Source: Gammaproteobacteria bacterium (GTDB taxonomy: Bacteria; Pseudomonadota; Gammaproteobacteria; Steroidobacterales; Steroidobacteraceae). Taken from it: a stretch of DNA of 64,000 nucleotides. The stretch spans positions 23,637 to 87,636 of the forward strand of contig VGTW01000001.1 in the NCBI GenBank assembly GCA_016874555.1, in the 5' to 3' direction. Below are positions 34,020 through 42,521 of this stretch, piece by piece (the stretch's first letter is position 1; each line of letters starts with the position of its first letter). The notes beneath the pieces are model-generated. The model ran no database searches, was not told the DNA's origin, and saw only the letters and a list, made by a program, of their open reading frames with translations. Position numbers and translations under genes: made by a program.

Positions 34020-36516
34020 AATCTCCACGTAGCGTACTCGCCGGCGGTTGCTGCAACACGCTGCGAGTCGCTAGCCAGCCACTCGTCGCTACCAACAGAC
34101 CGCCGCCAAATAGACCGATCACCCAGATCAAAGGATCAAATGCGTAGCTCACTTGTAGGATCTGCCTGGCGAGAAAATAACCGGCGATCGATGCGCCGAT
34201 CGCGGCTAGAAACCCCGACAACAAACCGAGGGCGCTGAACTCTGCAATGATGCCGCGAGCGACGGTGCCACGGCTCGCTCCGAGCGTGCGTAACATCGCG
34301 CTTTCGTAACGACGCTCGTCGCGCGAAGCCTGCACGGCGGCCAGCAACACCACGAGTCCGGCGAACAAGGTAAATACGAAAACGCTCTGTACCGCGAACA
34401 CCGCTTTGTCAATAACCGAGCGCACTTGCGATAGCAGGTCATCAAGGTCGAATACCGAGACACTCGGGAAACGTCGTACGAGATCGGCGATCACTCTGCC
34501 GTCGCCAGGCTTTAAGTAGGCGCTCGTCATCCAAGTCCCCGCGAGCTCATCAAGTAAGCCTGGCGGAAAGACGACGAAAAAGTTGGGTTGAAAACCGTCC
34601 CACTTGATCTTGCGGACGCTGGCGACTTCCGCTTCGATGGTTTCACCAGCGACGTCAAAGGTCATCTTGTCGCCGATGCGCAGCCCGAGACCCTGCTGAT
34701 ACTCATCGGAGATCGAGACCAGCGGCCGACCATGCTCGGCCGCCGTCCACCACCGTCCATCGACGATGACGTTGTCACTGCCGAGTTCTGCTTGCCAGGT
34801 GATATTTTGATCGCGTCGTGAATAACCCTCGCCTCGCGGATCACTGAAGACGATAGTCTCAACAGACTTGTCATTGAGTTGCGTGAGGCGCGCGCGGATC
34901 ATCGGCAGCGCCCGAGAGCGACTGGCGCCACTCTCCCCCAGAAAATCGAAGAAGGCCTCACGTTCGTCGGGCGGAATATTGATGAAAAAGAAGTTGGGAA
35001 GATCCGCAGGTAGGCTGCGTCGCCAATCATTTAGCAGGTCGTTGCGCACCACAGCGAGCAGCAATAACACCATGAGACCCAAACCGAAAGCGACGATCTG
35101 CACCACGCTTTCAGCGCGGCGACGACTGAGATTGGCAATGCCGTAGCGCCATGAGACGCCCACCGTGCCGCGCAAAGATCCTGCGATACGTACGAGTATC
35201 CAACCGGCGACGCCCAGTACCGCGGTGAATACCGCAAGTCCGATCACAAAGCCAAAGAATAGGCGTAGATCGCGCACCACGTACCAGACAAGAAAGACGA
35301 CGGCAGTCACTGCAGGTCCGAACGCCAGCCAAATCACTGGCGGTGGCGGCTCCATGTCACGACGCAGCACGCGGATGGCTGGGACACGCGAAAGCTGTAA
35401 CAGCGGCGGTAGCGCAAATCCGGCAAGTAAAGCCACCGAGGTCAGAAGTCCGAGCGCGAGCGGCACCAGGTCGGGTGGCGGCAAATCTGCCACCAAGAGC
35501 CCCTGCAGCGCCTGCAGAAGCCACTCCTGCGCCAAAAAACCGAGGGCCGCACCGAGCACGGCGGCGGCGAGGGCGATGATCAGCAGTTGTAGCAAGCTCA
35601 CCGCTAGAATCAGTCCGCGAGTCGCACCCAGAGTTTTGAGTAGCGCCACGGAGTCGAAGTGTCGCTGCACGTAGCGTCGCGCAGCCATCGCGACCGCGAT
35701 CGCGCACAGCAGCACAGCGACGAGACTCGCGAGACTGAGAAAACGTCCCGCACGATCGATGGCGTTCTGGATTTGCGGGCTGGCTTCGGCAATATCGCGC
35801 AAACGTTCGCCGCGCTGCTTTTTTTTGTCGAGCCAAATCTTGAAGCGTTCGATTTGCTGACGATCGCCAGCGAACAACAGCGCATGGGTGGCGCGGGAGC
35901 CAGGCTGCAGCAAGCGGGTCGAAGGCAGATCGTCGGCATGCATCAGCATGGACGGCGCGAGCTCGCCGAAGCCGCCGCCCTGGTCAGGACGAGTAATCAG
36001 CACCCGCGTGATGCGGAAGTTCGCTGCGCCGACCGAGGCGTTATCGCCAACCCGCGCATCGAGCGCCGCAAGCAGTTTGGAGTCGGGCCAGACCTCACCG
36101 GGACGAGGTCCGCCATCAACAGGTGTTGGCGTGCCAAACGCCTGCGGCGCAACGCCGACCACGCCGCGTAACGGGTATCCCTCGCCCACCGCACGCAGGT
36201 TGGCCAGCTGGTTACGATTATCGCGAAAGACGACGCTCAACACCGAAGTCGTGCGCGCCGTGCGCAGCCCCCGATTCTTTGCCTCGACTGCGTACCTCTC
36301 GTCGAGCGCAGCCGAGGCCGACTCGAGCCGCAGGTCGGCAGCCAGCACTTCATTGGCCTGCAGGGCTACCGACTGACTGATGCGATTGACCAGAAAACTG
36401 ACGCCGGTCAGGGCGCCCACGGCCACCGTTAGTGCTACCAAAAGAATACCGAGCTCGCCCGACCTCCACTCACGACCGAGCAGGCGCACCCCAAGAATTG
36501 TAGCGCGGCGCAGCAT
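34012..36516 (-). CDS. FtsX-type ABC transporter permease (YbbP family)
   Basis: An 834-residue permease with ten or so membrane segments: one N-terminal, a large periplasmic domain, then blocks with LVAVLLCAIAVAMAARRYVQ, a central set and a C-terminal FtsX set. This doubled FtsX arrangement is typical of YbbP. The start lies 3 bases after the ATPase stop, so they form one complex. With tesA divergent, the locus matches the E. coli ybbA-ybbP/tesA neighbourhood. The transported or extracted substrate, perhaps a lipid or lipoprotein, is not known. Confidence 0.93.
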   Translation of the reverse strand: MLRRATILGVRLLGREWRSGELGILLVALTVAVGALTGVSFLVNRISQSVALQANEVLAADLRLESASAALDERYAVEAKNRGLRTARTTSVLSVVFRDNRNQLANLRAVGEGYPLRGVVGVAPQAFGTPTPVDGGPRPGEVWPDSKLLAALDARVGDNASVGAANFRITRVLITRPDQGGGFGELAPSMLMHADDLPSTRLLQPGSRATHALLFAGDRQQIERFKIWLDKKKQRGERLRDIAEASPQIQNAIDRAGRFLSLASLVAVLLCAIAVAMAARRYVQRHFDSVALLKTLGATRGLILAVSLLQLLIIALAAAVLGAALGFLAQEWLLQALQGLLVADLPPPDLVPLALGLLTSVALLAGFALPPLLQLSRVPAIRVLRRDMEPPPPVIWLAFGPAVTAVVFLVWYVVRDLRLFFGFVIGLAVFTAVLGVAGWILVRIAGSLRGTVGVSWRYGIANLSRRRAESVVQIVAFGLGLMVLLLLAVVRNDLLNDWRRSLPADLPNFFFINIPPDEREAFFDFLGESGASRSRALPMIRARLTQLNDKSVETIVFSDPRGEGYSRRDQNITWQAELGSDNVIVDGRWWTAAEHGRPLVSISDEYQQGLGLRIGDKMTFDVAGETIEAEVASVRKIKWDGFQPNFFVVFPPGLLDELAGTWMTSAYLKPGDGRVIADLVRRFPSVSVFDLDDLLSQVRSVIDKAVFAVQSVFVFTLFAGLVVLLAAVQASRDERRYESAMLRTLGASRGTVARGIIAEFSALGLLSGFLAAIGASIAGYFLARQILQVSYAFDPLIWVIGLFGGGLLVATSGWLATRSVLQQPPASTLRGDSA

Positions 36517-36518
36517 GA

Positions 36519-37196
36519 TCAGCCCGGCCCCATGCGCCCGGATTCCATGACCCAGACGCGACCGCAGCGCGCCGCAAGCGAGCGGTCATGGGTGACAAGT
36601 GCGAGCGTGGTGCCGGAGGTGGCGTTAAGATCAAACAGCAAATCAGCAATCTTTGCCCCCGTACCGGTATCGAGATTACCCGTGGGTTCATCGGCGAATA
36701 GCACCGCAGGCCGCGTGACGAAAGCGCGCGCGATCGCCACGCGCTGCTGCTCACCGCCTGAAAGTTGCCTTGGATAGTGGTCAACTCGCTCGCGCAGGCC
36801 GACACGCTCGAGCGCTTCGAGTGCTCCGCCACGTGCATCGCGGCGATCCGCGAGCTCCAGCGGCAGCATCACGTTTTCGAGTGCAGTCAATGCCGGCACC
36901 AGATGAAACGACTGAAACACAAAACCTACCCGCTCGGCACGCAATCGCGCCCGCCCATCTTCATCGAGCGAGGTGAGATCGACGCCATCGAGTAACACCT
37001 TGCCCTCGCTTGGCACGTCGAGTCCTGCCAGTAACGCCAACAAGGTCGATTTACCGGCTCCGGAAACGCCAACGATGGCGACCGACTCACCGGCATGCAC
37101 CTGGAACGAGACCTGCTGAACGATGGTCAGCGTACCTTCTGGACTGCTAACCTGTTTGCTGAGGTCCCGAACTTCGAGGACGATATCTTTGGTCAC
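36519..37196 (-). CDS. ABC transporter ATPase (YbbA/LolD family)
   Basis: About 225 residues. Walker A is GVSGAGKSTLLALLAG (near 46), signature LSGGEQQRVAIARAF and Walker B LFADEPTGNLD, as in MacB/LolD-type ATPases. It powers the adjacent FtsX permease. I chose GTG 37196, which has AAGGAA 6 bases upstream and gives TKDIVLEVRDLSKQ. The longer ORF in the track would overlap much of tesA. Even so, its first codons overlap the tesA start region by 8 bases. Confidence 0.93.
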   Translation of the reverse strand: MTKDIVLEVRDLSKQVSSPEGTLTIVQQVSFQVHAGESVAIVGVSGAGKSTLLALLAGLDVPSEGKVLLDGVDLTSLDEDGRARLRAERVGFVFQSFHLVPALTALENVMLPLELADRRDARGGALEALERVGLRERVDHYPRQLSGGEQQRVAIARAFVTRPAVLFADEPTGNLDTGTGAKIADLLFDLNATSGTTLALVTHDRSLAARCGRVWVMESGRMGPG

Positions 37197-37824
37197 AAAA
37201 CGTTCCTTCGTCTTGGCGTCGCTACTAGCTAACCTGCCGACTTGGGCCTTGGGCAATGACGCGCGCGGCAAGTTCCCGACCATCCTGGTCCTGGGGGATA
37301 GCGTCAGCGCCGGTTACGGACTCACGAACGGCGAAGGCTGGGTGGCTGTGCTGCAGGCGCGACTCAAGGCTCAAGGTTACGGGTACCGCGTGGTCAATGC
37401 CAGCGTTAGCGGCGAAACCACAACCGGTGGACTTGCAAGACTTCCGCGAGCGCTCAGCGTGCATCGACCCGAAATCGTCATCGTCGAACTCGGGGGCAAC
37501 GACGGGCTCCGGGCGCTACCGCTGGAAACCTCCAGGGCCAATCTAGACAAAATCATCCAGTCCGCAAAAACGTCCGGTGCAAAAGTGCTGCTGCTCGGTA
37601 TGAAGATCCCGCCAAATTATGGGCTGCGGTACTCGGCCGGCTTCGAGCAAGTCTTCAAAGACCTAGCACGCCAGCACAAGCTACCGTTCGAACCCTTTTT
37701 TCTCGAGAAAATCGCACTCGTTCCCGGCATGATTCAGGCTGACGGTTTACATCCTACGGCAAAGGCCCAACCGATCATGCTCGATACTATCTGGCCGGTG
37801 TTGAAGCCGATGTTACAGCGCTGA
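37189..37824 (+). CDS. tesA: acyl-CoA thioesterase I / lysophospholipase L1 (TesA)
   Basis: About 211 residues of the SGNH hydrolase family. A signal peptide (SFVLASLLANLPTWALG) precedes block I LGDSVSAGYGL (Ser), block III ELGGNDGLRAL, and block V ADGLHPTAKAQ (Asp and His). It hydrolyses acyl thioesters and lysophospholipids in the periplasm. The start is inferred as TTG 37189 with GAGGA 8 bases upstream, since no ATG or GTG gives a sensible signal peptide. It is divergent from the ATPase gene with overlapping 5' ends. Acyl-CoA synthetase follows downstream. Confidence 0.92.
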   Translation: MVTKRSFVLASLLANLPTWALGNDARGKFPTILVLGDSVSAGYGLTNGEGWVAVLQARLKAQGYGYRVVNASVSGETTTGGLARLPRALSVHRPEIVIVELGGNDGLRALPLETSRANLDKIIQSAKTSGAKVLLLGMKIPPNYGLRYSAGFEQVFKDLARQHKLPFEPFFLEKIALVPGMIQADGLHPTAKAQPIMLDTIWPVLKPMLQR

Positions 37825-37871
37825 CTCGGACTCGATCGCGATAATTTTTGCAGTTTCGCTGAGGTTCTTGT

Positions 37872-39545
37872 ATGTCGAAAGTCTGGCTTGCTTCTTATCC
37901 GACTGGCGTAGCGGCTGAAATCGATCCGCAACAATACCGCTCGCTCGCCGACATGGCGGAGAGGAGCTTCTCGGAGTTCGCCTCGCGTCCGGCTTATGTA
38001 CAGATGGACAAGTCAATCAACTACGGCGAACTGGATCGCGACTCGCAAGCCTTCGGCGCATGGTTGCAACAGCGGGCTGGCCTGAAGCGCGGTGATCGCG
38101 TCGCCATCATGATGCCTAACGTGCTGCAGTATCCGATCACTTTGTTCGGTGTGCTTCGCGCCGGCGGTACGGTGGTCAACACCAATCCGCTTTACACCGC
38201 CCGTGAACTCGAACACCAGCTACGCGACTCCGGCGCCGAAACCATCATCATCCTCGAAAACTTTGCCCACGTATTGCAGGAAGTGATCGGGAGCACGCGC
38301 GTGCGTACCGTGATCGTGACCAGCGTCGGCGAACTGCTCGGCTTTCCCAAAGGCAAGATCATCGACTTTGTGGTCCGACGCGTTCGCAAAGCCGTTCCAC
38401 CGTGGCAATTGTCTGGCGCCTTACGCTTCGCTGCAGTGCTGCGCGAGGGGCGCACGCTGCAGCTGACCAAGCTCGATCTGCATCATGGTGATCTGGCCTT
38501 CCTGCAATACACCGGCGGCACGACAGGCGTTTCGAAGGGCGCCATGTTGAGTCACGGCAATATGGTCGCCAACGTACTGCAGTCCACGGCCTGGACCGAG
38601 CCCGTGATGCCGCGCGGCGAAGTCGGCATTGCCATCACGGCGTTACCTCTTTACCACATCTTTGCCCTGACGGCGAACTGCATCCTCTTCCTGCGCTTGG
38701 GTTGGACTAATATATTGATCACCAACCCGCGTGATTTTCCAGGCTTCATCGCCGAGCTCAAAAAATATCGCTTCACCTACATGTCGGGGGTCAACACGCT
38801 ATTCAACGCGCTGCTGCATACGCCCGGCTTCGATCAACTCGACTTCACCAATCTGCGTTGCACACTGGGCGGCGGTATGGCCGTGCAGCGCGCGGTCGCC
38901 GAGCGCTGGAAGCAAGTGACCGGCTGCATCCTCACTCAGGCCTGGGGTCTCACCGAAACGTCGCCCGCCGCCTGCATCAACCCGATCGCCGTCGACTTTA
39001 ACGATTCGATCGGTTTACCGATCTCATCGACCGAGATCGGTATCGCCGATGACAACGGCAACATGCTGCCGACCGGCGAACTCGGCGAGATCTGCGTGCG
39101 CGGTCCGCAAGTCATGCAGGGCTACTACAACCGCCCCGAAGAAACCGCAAAGGTGATGCTGCCCGGCGGTTGGCTACGGACAGGAGACATCGGCCACATG
39201 GACGACAAAGGCTTCGTCTACATCGAAGATCGCAAGAAGGACATGATCAACGTCTCGGGCTTCAATGTTTACCCGAACGAAGTCGAGGGCGTCGCCGTCA
39301 CCCACCCGGGCGTGCTCGAAGTGGCTGCAGTCGCCAAGACCGACGAGCGTTCCGGCGAAGCGGTAGCGCTTTTCGTGGTACGCAAAGATCCGAAGCTCAC
39401 CGAGAACGACATCATCGAGTACTGCCGCGCCGCGCTCACTGGCTACAAGGTGCCGCACTACGTTTATTTCCGCAGCGAACTGCCGAAGACCAACGTCGGT
39501 AAGATTTTGCGGCGCGAGCTGCGCGACGAAGCGCAAAAACTCTAG
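37872..39545 (+). CDS. fadD: long-chain fatty acid-CoA ligase
   Basis: A 557-residue adenylate-forming enzyme. The AMP-binding signature is YTGGTTGVSKGAMLSHGN (near 215). The fatty-acyl-CoA synthetase motif is GWLRTGDIGHMDDKGFVYI followed by DRKKDMINVSGFNVYPNE (near 435-465), and the catalytic Lys is in NVGKILRRELR at the end. It activates long-chain fatty acids to acyl-CoA at the inner membrane. The neighbouring tesA performs the reverse hydrolysis in another compartment. Its stop overlaps the convergent dgt stop by 3-4 bases in CTCTAGAG. Confidence 0.95.
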   Translation: MSKVWLASYPTGVAAEIDPQQYRSLADMAERSFSEFASRPAYVQMDKSINYGELDRDSQAFGAWLQQRAGLKRGDRVAIMMPNVLQYPITLFGVLRAGGTVVNTNPLYTARELEHQLRDSGAETIIILENFAHVLQEVIGSTRVRTVIVTSVGELLGFPKGKIIDFVVRRVRKAVPPWQLSGALRFAAVLREGRTLQLTKLDLHHGDLAFLQYTGGTTGVSKGAMLSHGNMVANVLQSTAWTEPVMPRGEVGIAITALPLYHIFALTANCILFLRLGWTNILITNPRDFPGFIAELKKYRFTYMSGVNTLFNALLHTPGFDQLDFTNLRCTLGGGMAVQRAVAERWKQVTGCILTQAWGLTETSPAACINPIAVDFNDSIGLPISSTEIGIADDNGNMLPTGELGEICVRGPQVMQGYYNRPEETAKVMLPGGWLRTGDIGHMDDKGFVYIEDRKKDMINVSGFNVYPNEVEGVAVTHPGVLEVAAVAKTDERSGEAVALFVVRKDPKLTENDIIEYCRAALTGYKVPHYVYFRSELPKTNVGKILRRELRDEAQKL

Positions 39546-40711
39546 AGCGGGTCATCGGCGCTGAACAGGCGCCGATGCTCGCCGATGGCGTAACGATCCG
39601 TCATGCCGGCCACGTAGTCGGCCACCGCGCGCGCCCGACCCGCGAGCCCCGCGGCCGACTCTGCCGTTGCCGCTGCATCGCGATGCTCGCGTGGTAGCAG
39701 ATCGATGTCGCGCATCAAGCCCGCGAACAACTCACGCAACACTTTGCGTGCCTTATCAGTCATGCCGAGTACGCGGTGGTGACGATACAGATTGGCATTC
39801 AAGAAACGCTTGAGTTCGAGATGCTCGGCGTAGGCAGCCTCACTCAAAGAAATCAAGGGTGATTCCTGGCTGCGTACGTCATCGATGCTGCGCACCCTCG
39901 CAGCGGCGATCTGAGCGCGGCTAGTGTTGACCACATCGACGACCACGCGATTGATCATGCGGCGGATGGTCTCGTGGATCACCCGGCGTCCGGTAAGTTG
40001 CGGATAGCGCTCGAGTACCGCCGCGTATTCGCGACCGAAAACGACCACCTCGCGAAGTGCATCGATCTCCACGAGTCCAGAGCGCAGGCCATCGTCGACA
40101 TCGTGATTGTTATAGGCAATCGCGTCGGCTAAGTTGGCGAGCTGCGCTTCGAGGCCGGGCTGTTGGCGCCGCAAAAAGCGCTCGCCGAGTTCACCGAGCA
40201 GTCGGGCATTGTTAGCCGAACAGTGCTTGAGAATACCCTCGCGAGTTTCGAAGGTCAGATTGAGTCCTGGGAAGTCTGCATAACGCTCCTCTAGCAAATC
40301 GACCACGCGCAGCGACTGCAGGTTGTGTTCAAAGCCGCCGTAGTCCCACATGCATTCATTGAGCGCATCCTGCCCGGCGTGACCGAACGGCGTGTGTCCG
40401 AGATCGTGCGCCAGGCAAATGGCCTCGGTGAGCGTTTCGTGCAAACCGAGCGCCTGCGCGATGGTGCGCCCGATCTGCGCAACTTCCATCGAGTGCGTAA
40501 GACGAGTACGGTAAAGATCACCTTCGTGATTGACGAACACCTGCGTTTTGTAGACCAGTCGACGAAAGGCGTTTGAGTGCACGATGCGATCGCGATCGCG
40601 CTGAAATTCGCCACGTAACTGCGGCGGCGGCTCGCGGTAACGACGCCCGCGCGAGATTGCATCTTGTGCTGCCCACGGCGCAGCGCCCGCAGCCATGGTC
40701 GCGCTCGTCAT
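39542..40711 (-). CDS. dgt: deoxyguanosinetriphosphate triphosphohydrolase-like protein
   Basis: About 389 residues with the HD phosphohydrolase motifs: H in TRLTHSMEVAQIGRTIAQ, HD in CLAHDLGHTPFGHAGQ, and D in AYNNHDVDDGLRSG. The N-terminal YREPPPQLRGEFQRDRDRI is typical. It hydrolyses dNTPs to nucleosides and tripolyphosphate. ATG 40711 is preferred since it lies 16 bases after the aroB stop; the longer ORF would overlap aroB. It is the third gene of aroK-aroB-dgt. Confidence 0.93.
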   Translation of the reverse strand: MTSATMAAGAAPWAAQDAISRGRRYREPPPQLRGEFQRDRDRIVHSNAFRRLVYKTQVFVNHEGDLYRTRLTHSMEVAQIGRTIAQALGLHETLTEAICLAHDLGHTPFGHAGQDALNECMWDYGGFEHNLQSLRVVDLLEERYADFPGLNLTFETREGILKHCSANNARLLGELGERFLRRQQPGLEAQLANLADAIAYNNHDVDDGLRSGLVEIDALREVVVFGREYAAVLERYPQLTGRRVIHETIRRMINRVVVDVVNTSRAQIAAARVRSIDDVRSQESPLISLSEAAYAEHLELKRFLNANLYRHHRVLGMTDKARKVLRELFAGLMRDIDLLPREHRDAAATAESAAGLAGRARAVADYVAGMTDRYAIGEHRRLFSADDPL

Positions 40712-40727
40712 GCGAATGTTTGGCACA

Positions 40728-41798
40728 TCACGCGAGATGAGCCTCGAGTGTGGCTGCAAGCGTCTCCTCTGCATAGTCGTCGGTCACGAAAGCGCGACCA
40801 ATACCGCGCATCAGGATGAGTCGTACTCGACCCGTCTTGACCTTCTTGTCGAGGCTCATCGCGGCACGCGCCGCCGCAGGGCTGAGCTCGCCGCGCGCAT
40901 CGGTACGCAAACCTAGCTGTTGCAGCAAAGATTCGATGCGCAGCAAGTCGGCTTTTTCCATGAGCCCAGCGCGCTCTGACATCGAGGCGGCCATGCGCAA
41001 GCCCGCTGCGACCGCCTCGCCATGTAGCCAGCGCGAATAACCCGTGGCGTTCTCGATCGCATGGCCAAAGGTATGGCCGAGATTTAGCAAAGCGCGATCG
41101 CCTTGCTCGTGCTCATCACGGACCACGATCTCGGCTTTGATACTGCAGCTGCGATGCACGGCATATATCAGCGTTTCGCTATCGAGCGCCAGCAATCGCT
41201 CGGCATTGCGCTCGAGCCAGGCAAACAAATCGGCGTCGCAAATGAGTCCGTACTTCACCACTTCGGCGAGGCCTGCGCGCAGTTCGCGCAGCGGCAAACT
41301 ACGTAGGGTATCGATGTCGATCACCACCGCACGCGGCTGGTGGAAGGCGCCGATCATGTTTTTGCCTAGCGGATGATTGACGCCGGTCTTGCCACCGACC
41401 GACGAGTCGACTTGTGCAAGCAGCGTGGTCGGAATCTGCACGAAGGCAATGCCGCGCTGATAGCAGGCGGCAGCGAAGCCCGCCATGTCGCCGACCACGC
41501 CGCCGCCAAGCGCGACGATCAAGTCGTCGCGAGCGAAACGGTGCTCGAGCAGTGCGTCGAAAATTCTCGTGGCGGTGGCGAGCGTTTTGTACGATTCGCC
41601 ATCCGACAACACGATGTCATGGGTTTCACCGCCCGCTCGCGCTGCTCGGATGTTCGCTGCGTAGAGCGGCGCCACTATTTCGTTTGTCACGACCGCTACT
41701 TTGCGGGCACGCAGCAGGCCGGCGAGCCAAGTCGCATCGCGCAATAAACCGGCACCAACGTGGATCGGATAGGCGCGCTCGCCGAGCGGAACTGTCAT
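40728..41798 (-). CDS. aroB: 3-dehydroquinate synthase
   Basis: About 356 residues. NAD and metal motifs are ALGGGVVGDMAGFAAACYQR (near 93), IPTTLLAQVDSSVGGKTGVN, AEVVKYGLI (Glu) and NLGHTFGHAIE (His), the last metal ligand being in LHGEAVAAG. It catalyses the second step of the shikimate pathway. ATG 41798 gives the family N terminus MTVPLGERAYPIHVG. It follows aroK after 93 bases and precedes dgt. Confidence 0.96.
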   Translation of the reverse strand: MTVPLGERAYPIHVGAGLLRDATWLAGLLRARKVAVVTNEIVAPLYAANIRAARAGGETHDIVLSDGESYKTLATATRIFDALLEHRFARDDLIVALGGGVVGDMAGFAAACYQRGIAFVQIPTTLLAQVDSSVGGKTGVNHPLGKNMIGAFHQPRAVVIDIDTLRSLPLRELRAGLAEVVKYGLICDADLFAWLERNAERLLALDSETLIYAVHRSCSIKAEIVVRDEHEQGDRALLNLGHTFGHAIENATGYSRWLHGEAVAAGLRMAASMSERAGLMEKADLLRIESLLQQLGLRTDARGELSPAAARAAMSLDKKVKTGRVRLILMRGIGRAFVTDDYAEETLAATLEAHLA

Positions 41799-41891
41799 GG
41801 AAAGCGGCGAAATCATGGCTGACGAAAGTATACGCGGGCGTAACCGCACGCTGGCCGAGCCCGAGGGTCCAGATCGCTGACCCCTAGGAAC

Positions 41892-42404
41892 TTAGGCGCT
41901 ATGCAAGTGTCGGAGGATTTCGTGCACGACGTCACGGACCCGGCGTCCATCGGTACGCACGCTGAGCGCCGCCACTTCCGCATACAGCGGTGCGCGGTGG
42001 CTCATCAACTCGGCAAGACGGGCACCGATATCCGGGGTGTTAGACAGTAAAGGGCGATTTTCGCCCTGCCGTACGCGGATAAGCTGCTGCGCGACCGAGG
42101 CTTCGAGATACACGACTACACCCCCCGTGCGCAAAGCGCGGCGGTTTTCTTCGAGCAGTACTGCCCCACCGCCCGTCGACAGCACGATGCCATCACGAGC
42201 AACCAACTCTGCGATCAACTCGCGTTCACGGGCCCGAAAACCGTGCTCGCCTTCTTTCTCGAAAATGAGGGAGATATCGACACCGGTGCGTTGCTCGAGT
42301 TCGAGGTCCGCATCGACGAACGACAAACTCAGCGCCCGCGCAAGCTGCTTGCCCACCGCCGATTTTCCCGAGCCCATTGGCCCGACCAGAATAACGTTTC
42401 GCAC
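41892..42404 (-). CDS. aroK: shikimate kinase
   Basis: 170 residues. The P-loop is ILVGPMGSGKSAVGKQLAR (written here from residue 4), shikimate-binding Asp in DADLELEQRTG, Arg in EHGFRAREREL, and the Gly-rich LSTGGGAVL. It phosphorylates shikimate at the 3-OH. In many gammaproteobacteria pilMNOPQ lies between this gene and the divergent mrcA; here mrcA starts 117 bases away with nothing between. Confidence 0.96.
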   Translation of the reverse strand: MRNVILVGPMGSGKSAVGKQLARALSLSFVDADLELEQRTGVDISLIFEKEGEHGFRARERELIAELVARDGIVLSTGGGAVLLEENRRALRTGGVVVYLEASVAQQLIRVRQGENRPLLSNTPDIGARLAELMSHRAPLYAEVAALSVRTDGRRVRDVVHEILRHLHSA

Positions 42405-42521
42405 ACTGAGATCTCACACACTGCTGCCGGGGCACAAGACTACCCGAAGCCCAACGATCGCAGCGCTCCCGCAGCAGCGGCCCGGTATTGTCGGCTGGCA
42501 TTCCAGTAACATACCGACATC

